Position numbers and translations under genes: made by a program. The notes under the pieces were generated by a model. The model had not been told where the DNA came from. It did no database searches and saw nothing but the letters and a program-made list of their open reading frames with translations. A stretch of 38,539 bases of DNA from assembly GCA_964452045.1 (NCBI GenBank), contig CAYVKM010000028.1, positions 1 through 38,539 on the forward strand, in the 5' to 3' direction. This document shows positions 32,835-38,539 of the stretch, piece after piece. This DNA is from CAYVKM01 sp964452045. Lineage in GTDB: Bacteria > Calditrichota > Calditrichia > RBG-13-44-9. Each line of letters opens with the position of its first letter. Within the stretch, counting starts at the first letter, position 1.

Positions 32835-34160
32835 TTATTTTGGATTTTGTTGGGTGAGATATTCCAGGTACGCCTGCTGGAAAAAAGCGTGACTAAAGAG
32901 GGATTTCCGGGTTTTCCGGAATTTTTGATTTAGATAAGAGAGGTTATCAGCCGCAGGAAACTTAAAATAGAGATCTTCCAGATAAAGTTGAAAACCGGGG
33001 TTTTCGGAGGTTTCGGCCCAGATGTACATCAGGGGGAATAAAATATTCAGGACAAACTGGAGAAACCGTTCCTCCCCCATAGTGGCAGAAGGGCAAAAGG
33101 ATACACCGGATAATTCGAGCAGCGCTTTTCGAAGCGCCTGATGTAAAGGAAATTGAAACAGAGGCTTTAGATTTTTCAGCAGGTCTGCCATGGCACAACG
33201 GGCGGAAAAAATTTCCAGAACCGTCTGAAAAAGCGATTGATGGTGATGGTGATAGAAAATTTGGGCATATCCGGCCAGGCGGTAATAGGGATTATTATTG
33301 GGTCGGATCCGGGAAAAATTCCATTGGCTGAGTTGTTGACGCTGAACAGGGAGATGGGGCAAATAATACTCGAGTTGGGTAAAAACCTGCCCGTGAAACT
33401 GGTTTCTTTGCTGAAGCGATTTTTTCCGACTTTGCTCCAGTAATCCTGACTGAAACAGGTAGATAGACCAGAAAAGCACGGGTGACCGCTGATGACCCGG
33501 AACAATATTTAATATCTTTGTCGGTGGCAGGATTCGGATCAGATCGGATAATATTCTACTGTTATTCCGATAACCCAGCGCCCGGGCAAGACCCTCATAT
33601 AGCGCTGTTTCCCACTGAACCTGTTCTACCAGGGAAAGCAACTCATCGCACTTTCGGGTAAACCGGTCCCAGGCCAGTTTTTCTGCCTGCGAGCAGGTAA
33701 GTTCGGGCAGATCCCGGGGCGGATAAAAAGCAAAGGACGGTTGAGCAAGCGAAGACAACTGTTTGCACCAGAGAGAGGGAGAACAATTGAGAAACCGGGA
33801 AAGGATAAAATGATCGAACCGGGTCTGTAATTCGTCAGGTATCGCGGCGGGTGGGTACCACAAGACATGCAATATGACATTGTTGTACCGGGTGTCGTAA
33901 TGATGACCATGGACAAACCAGTCATTCACCCGCAAATGAAATTCGATATCTCCGCGATAAACAATACCACCCATTTTGAGGGTGGCATTTTTATAATCTG
34001 GACCGTTGTCCAGATTCCGCTGACCAAGATTGATAATTACCAGTGGTTTCCCATCGCTGGTACGCAGATTTTTCTTTATATATCGGGGATTTTCCAGAGA
34101 CCAATAGAGATAATACTCTGGTATTACCGGTAGAATTTTTTTCTGATTTTGCAATTGCAT
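32835..34160 (-). CDS. DUF2851 family protein
   Basis: A protein of about 441 residues matching DUF2851, found mainly in FCB bacteria. The N-terminal block LRTSDGKPLVIINLGQRNLDNGPDYKNATLKMGG...GDIEFHLRVNDWFVHGHHYDTRYNNVILHVLW contains the family's E-x-H...DW..H.H..D motif, reminiscent of a nuclease-like or metal-binding fold. The rest is helical. Function unknown. ATG at 34160 or two codons earlier at 34166; neither has a clear ribosome site. It is divergent from the XRE regulator, with a palindrome between them, and is followed by the MgtC-type gene 68 bases later. Confidence 0.82.
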   Translation of the reverse strand: MQLQNQKKILPVIPEYYLYWSLENPRYIKKNLRTSDGKPLVIINLGQRNLDNGPDYKNATLKMGGIVYRGDIEFHLRVNDWFVHGHHYDTRYNNVILHVLWYPPAAIPDELQTRFDHFILSRFLNCSPSLWCKQLSSLAQPSFAFYPPRDLPELTCSQAEKLAWDRFTRKCDELLSLVEQVQWETALYEGLARALGYRNNSRILSDLIRILPPTKILNIVPGHQRSPVLFWSIYLFQSGLLEQSRKKSLQQRNQFHGQVFTQLEYYLPHLPVQRQQLSQWNFSRIRPNNNPYYRLAGYAQIFYHHHHQSLFQTVLEIFSARCAMADLLKNLKPLFQFPLHQALRKALLELSGVSFCPSATMGEERFLQFVLNILFPLMYIWAETSENPGFQLYLEDLYFKFPAADNLSYLNQKFRKTRKSLFSHAFFQQAYLEYLTQQNPK

Positions 34161-34178
34161 TATCATTTTTTTCGTTAA

Positions 34179-34198
34179 TATATTACATCTGTAATATA
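34179..34198. promoter_or_regulatory. 20-bp palindrome, candidate XRE operator
   Basis: TATATTACA-TC-TGTAATATA has nine-base perfect arms around a two-base centre. It lies in the 84-base space between the divergent DUF2851 and XRE genes and covers the region where the -35 box of the regulator should be, so autorepression is plausible. Confidence 0.6.
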
Positions 34199-34211
34199 AC
34201 GATAGTATAAT
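34183..34211 (+). promoter_or_regulatory. Candidate promoter of the XRE regulator
   Basis: A perfect TATAAT (34206-34211) with TTACAT 17 bases upstream (34183-34188). The weak -35 lies inside the palindrome at 34179-34198, the usual layout for a self-regulated repressor. Confidence 0.5.
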
Positions 34212-34244
34212 TTTATTTCAAGTATTTTATCAGGAGTGCCATTT

Positions 34245-34589
34245 ATGGAATCCAAAGAGCTGCCCCGGCGCATACGGATGATCATGCAGCAGAGAAAATT
34301 AACCCAGAAGGATATGGCCGATACCCTGGGCATCAGCCAACCTGCAATCTCTCTTTATTTAAAGGGCCGGGTACCACCGGCCGATGTCCTTTTCCGAATC
34401 GCCAGTCTGGGGGAAACCACGGTGGAATGGCTTTTATCAGGGGATGAGAAAAAATCAGAACAGTTGGTCAGGGAAAAGACCGCCCTGTATGGAAATCAGC
34501 ATTTGTTACTTAAGCTATGGGAAAAACTTCCTGCCAGTGTGCAAAGGGATATGCTGATGCTAATGCGACATATTGTGGAGGGAAAATAA
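34245..34589 (+). CDS. XRE-family transcriptional regulator
   Basis: A 114-residue protein with an N-terminal Cro/C1-type helix-turn-helix (about 5-60; LTQKDMADTLGISQPAISLYLKGR, with the recognition helix around QPAISLYLKG). A short helical C-terminal part follows (about 70-114; LLLKLWEKLPASVQRDMLMLMRHI), probably for dimerisation. No ligand or peptidase domain. The frame is open to GTG 34236, but ATG 34245 has AGGAG at the right distance. It is probably an autoregulator that may also control the divergent DUF2851 gene. Confidence 0.88.
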   Translation: MESKELPRRIRMIMQQRKLTQKDMADTLGISQPAISLYLKGRVPPADVLFRIASLGETTVEWLLSGDEKKSEQLVREKTALYGNQHLLLKLWEKLPASVQRDMLMLMRHIVEGK

Positions 34590-34617
34590 AAAAAAGGAAT
34601 ACCTGGGTGAGGTTATT
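34588..34617 (-). terminator. Possible terminator between convergent genes
   Basis: Minus-strand stem AATAACCT / AGGTATT (seven pairs with one bulge, five-base loop; 34598-34617), then CC and eight T residues (34588-34595). It would end the polyprenyl synthase transcript. The stem is A-T rich, so it is moderate evidence only. Confidence 0.45.
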
Positions 34618-34619
34618 TA

Positions 34620-35591
34620 TCAATAGTCTCTTTCCTGCAGAGCAAGAACCATTTGATAAAGATCATTCGATTCGGTTAACGGTTGGATTCTTTCCAGCAA
34701 TCTGATCGCACCGCGGATGTAATCGTCCACCAACTTCCTGGTTTCATCAACAATACCTAAATCGAACAGGGCGGTTTTCAAATCCGGCAGGGAAGAAAAC
34801 TGCGAAATAGTAAAAGGAAAATTGTTCGCATTATCTGATTGCTGGCCAACCTTTTGCGAGTACAGCAGAGTAACGTAGGTTTTTTTGTGCATCTTCAGAT
34901 CGCTGCCGACCTTCTTTCCCAGGGTTTTTTCTTCCCCGATATAATCAAGCAGGTCATCCTGAATCTGGAAGCCAATGCCCAGCAAATTACCAAACTGCCG
35001 CATTGTTTCCACCTCCTCCGCTGATCCTCCACCCAATATAGCACCGATTTCACAGGACAGTTTGAACAACCAGGCAGTTTTCTTGGAAATCATATCCAGG
35101 TAGTCGTCCAGGCTCACATTTTCCCGGATTTCAAATTCCTTATCCAGCGCCTGACCCTCACAAACTTTGATCAGCGCTTCATTGAAAAGTGGTAAAACCG
35201 ATTGAATATATTGGGCTTCACAGGCCAGCATTTTCTCAAAGGCCATTCCGATCATCATATCGCCCACCAGAATGGCGGAATCTTCACCCCACTTTTTGTG
35301 CACGGTAAACCGGCCCCGGCGCATGTCATCCCGGTCCATGATATCGTCATGTATCAGGGTAAAATCATGGAATAGCTCAATACCAACCGCCGCAGAAAAC
35401 GCATCACTGGTTTTTCCACCTACTGCTTCGGCACAAAGCAGGGTAAGCAAGGGCCGGATTTTTTTCCCGGGGGTTTCTAAAAAATAAACTATGGGATCTT
35501 TAATAGATTGAGGATAATCTGGTTTGATACTATGCTGCAATTCCTGCTGGATTTGATCGAGGAATGGTTCTAATTTTTTGAATATTGTCAA
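34620..35591 (-). CDS. Polyprenyl (geranylgeranyl-type) diphosphate synthase
   Basis: Trans-isoprenyl diphosphate synthase of 323 residues that condenses isopentenyl diphosphate units into a longer chain for quinones, carotenoids or other lipids. The first aspartate-rich motif is D82-D83-I-M-D86 followed by RRG, and the second is QDDLLD (212-216). The first motif lacks the two-residue insert of bacterial farnesyl synthases, and the residue five before it is F77, which fits a C20 product, but chain length cannot be fixed by eye. TTG start at 35591, only 11 bases after the EIIA-like gene and without a clear ribosome site, suggests coupling to that gene. Confidence 0.88.
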   Translation of the reverse strand: MTIFKKLEPFLDQIQQELQHSIKPDYPQSIKDPIVYFLETPGKKIRPLLTLLCAEAVGGKTSDAFSAAVGIELFHDFTLIHDDIMDRDDMRRGRFTVHKKWGEDSAILVGDMMIGMAFEKMLACEAQYIQSVLPLFNEALIKVCEGQALDKEFEIRENVSLDDYLDMISKKTAWLFKLSCEIGAILGGGSAEEVETMRQFGNLLGIGFQIQDDLLDYIGEEKTLGKKVGSDLKMHKKTYVTLLYSQKVGQQSDNANNFPFTISQFSSLPDLKTALFDLGIVDETRKLVDDYIRGAIRLLERIQPLTESNDLYQMVLALQERDY

Positions 35592-35602
35592 TTTGGGACC
35601 AA

Positions 35603-36055
35603 TTACTTAAAGTTTTTAATAATCTCAAAAATGTGCTTCTTATCTCCTGCTTTTAAAATATTATCGCCGATATTTCCTTCCCGGAAATTGCGGGTTATTT
35701 GGGCCAATATTTTTATATGGGGACTTGAGGTATCCCGGGGTGAAAGGACCAGAAAAATAAAATGGGCCGGTTTTCCATCCAGCGTTTGAAAATCCAAACC
35801 TTCCCGGCTTAGACCAAAGCTCACCAGCAATTCATTTACTGCAGCAGATTTTGCATGGGGAACCGCCAATCCGTTTTCCAGGCCGGTACTTAAATACTGC
35901 TCGCGTTCGAACAAATCATTCAAGCAGGTTTCCCGGGAATCAATTTTACCTTTTTTCACCAGAAGGTCTAAGAGTTCTTCAATTACCTCATATTTATTCT
36001 GGCCTTTTAAATTTTCACTAACCAGATCTTCCGTCAGCAATTCGTCAATGCCCAT
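35603..36055 (-). CDS. PTS EIIA (Ntr/fructose-type) domain protein
   Basis: A single-domain 150-residue phosphoacceptor protein of the PtsN/mannitol-fructose EIIA family. The phosphorylated histidine is H67 in GLENGLAVPHAKS, and the DFQTLDGKPAHFIFLVLSP strand is also typical. No EIIB, EIIC, HPr or EI gene is present, so a regulatory role (nitrogen, potassium or stress signalling, as for PtsN) is more likely than sugar transport. The frame is open to GTG 36067, but ATG 36055 has GGAGGT upstream. First gene of a two-gene unit with the polyprenyl synthase. Confidence 0.88.
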   Translation of the reverse strand: MGIDELLTEDLVSENLKGQNKYEVIEELLDLLVKKGKIDSRETCLNDLFEREQYLSTGLENGLAVPHAKSAAVNELLVSFGLSREGLDFQTLDGKPAHFIFLVLSPRDTSSPHIKILAQITRNFREGNIGDNILKAGDKKHIFEIIKNFK

Positions 36056-36217
36056 TCGTACCTCCACAGATTTCGGAAAATCTAAGGTTTTCCTTATATA
36101 ATTCCAAACGCAAATTTAATTGTAACACCCGGTTTTTGGAGAAAAATCCACCCTTTTCAGGCAGATTTAAAGCACAGAACAGTTCAACCGCAAGGCAGGT
36201 AATTTTAATCTGACCGG

Positions 36218-36676
36218 CTAGAGATAGGACTCTAGGGTATCATTTTCGAACAGACGTGATATTTGCTGTTCGGCATCCACGATTTTCATTCGATGGTATA
36301 GACACCCTTTTTTCTGGCAACCCTCAATAATACCACCCTTGGGGAGATGAAAAACGAACATGGGGGAGGCACAAAGCTGGCAGGTACTATCCTTATCCCG
36401 TAAGCTGACGCCGCATTCCGGACAGAAAAATTCCACTACCCCGCCTTTGGGAATGGTAATATTTTCCTCAATATTATCGTAACTGCCGAAGACCGGATCG
36501 ATATAAAGGATGCCTTCCTGATTTTTAAACTTTGCCTTCACTTTGATGGCCGGATATCCATCGATTTTTTTCCCGGGATCGCACAGGGAATGCCCTTTGG
36601 AACAATAAACATGTTCGACATGGATTTTCTTGGAAGGTACTTCCACCTCGATGTGAAGTTTTTCCTTGTCTTTCAT
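36218..36676 (-). CDS. Cysteine-rich putative metal-binding protein
   Basis: I do not recognise a named family. This 152-residue cytoplasmic protein has three clusters of possible metal ligands: C25/H29/C32 (YCSKGHSLCD), a zinc-ribbon-like C85/C88 plus C99/C102 (FFCPECGV, TCQLC), and C120/C125/H128 (GCQKKGCLYH). The N-terminus LHIEVEVPSKKIHVEHVYC is beta-rich. There is no signal peptide. ATG 36676 has a strong GGAGGA site. It follows the secreted endonuclease gene by 30 bases on the same strand. Zinc binding is inferred; a nucleic-acid, iron-sulfur or regulatory role is open. Confidence 0.75.
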   Translation of the reverse strand: MKDKEKLHIEVEVPSKKIHVEHVYCSKGHSLCDPGKKIDGYPAIKVKAKFKNQEGILYIDPVFGSYDNIEENITIPKGGVVEFFCPECGVSLRDKDSTCQLCASPMFVFHLPKGGIIEGCQKKGCLYHRMKIVDAEQQISRLFENDTLESYL

Positions 36677-36706
36677 GTTTCCTCCGTTTATTTAATGTGT
36701 TCTATT

Positions 36707-37858
36707 TTAACGCAATAAAATCATTTTATGCACCTGCCGGTAATGCTCAAACTGTACCTCAACCAGGTATACCCCGCTTGCCCACGAATCGCAGTTAAGA
36801 TAAATTTTATAATTTCCGGCATTCACAGTCTCACTCGGAAGCTTTTCCACCAACTGCCCGCTTAAATTATAGATTTCCGTTTGCATATGACCGGTCCGGG
36901 GAAAATCGACAGAAATGACCGTGCTGTTATTAAACGGATTGGGATAATTAGATATCAGGATAAAGTCCTTTGCTATCGATTTAGATAAATTTCCCGGAGC
37001 AATAGTGGTTACCCCAAAATAAGCCCGGCCAATAAGGGTAGTATCCAGAACAAACGGATTTACCTTCCCGTTCTGGTAGGTGGCAATTAATTCAGTACGC
37101 TGGATTTCTGCTGCGTCAACAGGATCATAAGAATTCCAATAGCGTAATGTTTGTTTTTGCCTTTCAAAAAATGTGGGATCGGTACTGTCGGCTTTTGTTC
37201 GGTACATCGTATAAAAGTAAAACATTGCCCTTGCTACATTACCTTTATGGTCTTCCCGCGGTTCGAAAGAACGATCTGGTACAAAATCTAATTCGAGTTC
37301 GCTATATTCATCTATAAATTGTGATGGTATTTGATAAAGAACCTGAGTTTTTCTGTACCAACGATCGGTCTGAAGATCAGGAATATCACTGAAAGGTAAA
37401 CTATCCCTGGCAGAATTTGCGACTGCATTCGTTGGAAAAATATGATGTAAGTCGCTTTCTGCAATTCCTACCGCTCCTTTACTGCGCGGCCATGTATGCT
37501 CAGCATTAATAATCGGATTTGCCGCATTAGTATAAGTTCTGGGATTGGGGGAATTATAAGGAACATATATAGTATAGCCAGTGTAAACGCAAGTAACACT
37601 ATCATTGTGATTATCTATCAAGGCATACATTTTATCCCTGGCTTCATTATAACTTAAAGTTGATGAAGTTTTGTACCGAGAAACTAAACTATCTATTAAT
37701 TCCTGCCCGTAAAGCCCTGGAAAAATATTCTGTGAATATAATTGACCAGATAATACTGATAAATAGAAAATTGTCAGTAGAGATAAAAGTATACTTTTTT
37801 TATGATTGTTTTTAATTACAAAATTCTTTATTGATTGATACTCAATTTCCAAGAACAA
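36707..37858 (-). CDS. Secreted endonuclease I family nuclease with type IX sorting domain
   Basis: A 383-residue extracellular nuclease. A hydrophobic signal segment (about 22-42, SILLSLLTIFYLSVLSG) is followed by an endonuclease I domain with the beta-beta-alpha metal site: E120/H121 in NAEHTWPRSKG, H138/H139 in SDLHHIFPT and N148 in NSARD. The C-terminus is a Por-type sorting domain (ISNYPNPFNNSTVISV ... WASGVYLVEVQ ... VHKMILLR). The start is uncertain: TTG 37858 gives a long basic N-terminus, and TTG two codons later lies better spaced after GTAGGGG. Likely role is degrading extracellular DNA for nutrition or biofilm turnover. Confidence 0.9.
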   Translation of the reverse strand: MFLEIEYQSIKNFVIKNNHKKSILLSLLTIFYLSVLSGQLYSQNIFPGLYGQELIDSLVSRYKTSSTLSYNEARDKMYALIDNHNDSVTCVYTGYTIYVPYNSPNPRTYTNAANPIINAEHTWPRSKGAVGIAESDLHHIFPTNAVANSARDSLPFSDIPDLQTDRWYRKTQVLYQIPSQFIDEYSELELDFVPDRSFEPREDHKGNVARAMFYFYTMYRTKADSTDPTFFERQKQTLRYWNSYDPVDAAEIQRTELIATYQNGKVNPFVLDTTLIGRAYFGVTTIAPGNLSKSIAKDFILISNYPNPFNNSTVISVDFPRTGHMQTEIYNLSGQLVEKLPSETVNAGNYKIYLNCDSWASGVYLVEVQFEHYRQVHKMILLR

Positions 37859-37902
37859 ACCCCTACGTAAATCCTAATAAAAAAAGACAATTTATAATAA
37901 AT

Positions 37903-37938
37903 AGAGGAAAAAGCGGCAGAAAACCAATCTGCCGCTTT
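37903..37938 (-). terminator. Strong Rho-independent terminator
   Basis: Perfect stem AAGCGGCAGA / TCTGCCGCTT (37911-37920 and 37928-37937) with a seven-base loop, extended by one A-T pair. On the minus strand it is followed by a TTTTTCC tract. It lies 24 bases after the stop of the sorting-domain gene at 37961 and isolates it from the endonuclease gene. Confidence 0.85.
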
Positions 37939-37960
37939 ATACCTAAAAAATTTACTATTC

Positions 37961-38539
37961 TTATTTGGTCAAGATCATTTTTCGCACTGATTTAAAATTA
38001 CCGGCCTCCAGCTGATAAAAATAAATACCCGAACTAAAGCGACGGCCATCAAAAGTTATGCTGTGTTTACCGGCCGATTGTTTCTGACTGAAGGAATACA
38101 CCTCTTCACCCAGAATATTGAAAACCCGCAGATTTACTTTTCCGGCTTTCTGCAAAGTGTAGGGAATAATGGTCACCGGGTTAAAGGGATTGGGATAGTT
38201 CTGCCCAAGTGAGTAACTATAAACAACCGCCGGATTATCATCAATGCCGGTTGACGTAAGATCGCCGTAGGATCTGGGCTGGATCTGATATCCTTCGTAA
38301 TAGGGAGCGGAGTTATCAAACTGATTTCCGATACCGACTACAGTAATGGGCCAGTTTGGTTCGGGATTACCACCGATATGCGTGCTGTCCACAATTCGCA
38401 TCACCATTTCACCGGTGCCATCGGTTATGGTCAGGTTAGTGCTGGCCTGAGTGGTTGGCCAGGGATCGCTCCCTGTAGCAAGACTAACATTATCAATAGT
38501 GATCAACCGACCCTCGTAAGCTTCTCCCATATCCTCAAT
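37961..38539 (-). CDS. 3' part of a secreted type IX cargo protein (truncated by the window edge)
   Basis: The frame stays open through the right edge of the window (residues before the first visible Met read IED), so this is the C-terminal part of a larger protein. The visible start (GEAYEGRLITIDNVSL...LTITDGTGEMVMRIVDSTHIGG...PITVVGIGNQFD...YEGYQIQPRSYGD) resembles the OB-fold-like domain often found in secreted nucleases and lamin-tail-domain proteins. It ends with a Por-type sorting domain (LGQNYPNPFNPVTIIPYTL ... FSSGIYFYQLEAG ... VRKMILTK). The catalytic part, if any, lies outside. Confidence 0.88.
   Translation of the reverse strand: MEDMGEAYEGRLITIDNVSLATGSDPWPTTQASTNLTITDGTGEMVMRIVDSTHIGGNPEPNWPITVVGIGNQFDNSAPYYEGYQIQPRSYGDLTSTGIDDNPAVVYSYSLGQNYPNPFNPVTIIPYTLQKAGKVNLRVFNILGEEVYSFSQKQSAGKHSITFDGRRFSSGIYFYQLEAGNFKSVRKMILTK

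Noticed and set aside
1..38539. tRNA, rRNA, CRISPR array, prophage, insertion sequence or toxin-antitoxin pair
   Set aside because: No cloverleaf with a T-loop, no spaced direct repeats, and no transposase, integrase or phage genes were seen. The lone XRE gene has no toxin partner on its strand.

Overview
The window looks like a chromosomal segment of a Gram-negative, moderate-GC bacterium of the FCB (Fibrobacteres-Chlorobi-Bacteroidetes) superphylum, perhaps Calditrichota-like. The evidence is four secreted proteins ending in type IX secretion (Por-type) C-terminal domains with NYPNPFN motifs, an outer-membrane beta-barrel protein resembling Wzi, a DUF2851 protein and a stand-alone bactofilin. 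Shine-Dalgarno sites are strong (GGAGG type), and several genes start with TTG or GTG. The phylum call is an inference from gene content; there is no rRNA or tRNA to anchor it. No CRISPR array, phage, insertion sequence or transposase was seen, and no gene-free stretch exceeds 300 bases.

Region 1 (1-9783, minus strand) is one long co-directional block: parA-parB, an M23 peptidase, a bactofilin, atpZ, an atpI-like gene, then atpB-E-F-H-A-G-D. It joins chromosome partitioning, envelope/cytoskeleton proteins and nearly all of the F1Fo ATP synthase. The epsilon gene (atpC) is not in the window and could lie just beyond the left edge.

Region 2 (9852-21919, minus) holds a GTP-type PEP carboxykinase, a small Smr-domain protein, two tandem secreted proteins (an Asp-box beta-propeller and a subtilase), SMC, and a large membrane protein whose outer part looks like a glycoside hydrolase family 2 enzyme without its catalytic glutamates.

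Region 3 (22074-30105, plus) starts at a near-consensus promoter and holds an EF-G paralogue, a HIT-family protein, imidazolonepropionase (HutI), a Wzi-like barrel protein apparently coupled to a nine-codon leader ORF, the thiol-disulfide transporter DsbD and a possible small ORF.

Region 4 (30145-38539, mostly minus) holds a periplasmic protein of unknown function, a lytic transglycosylase, a DUF350 and an MgtC-type membrane protein, DUF2851 divergent from an XRE regulator with a palindromic operator candidate between them, a polyprenyl synthase, an EIIA-Ntr-like protein, a cysteine-rich metal-binding protein, a secreted endonuclease I and the 3' end of another type IX cargo gene.

Most of this is housekeeping. 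I do not see a clear-cut new defence or mobile system. The best leads are the pseudo-glycosidase/membrane fusion, the par-bactofilin-ATP synthase block and several small regulatory structures.
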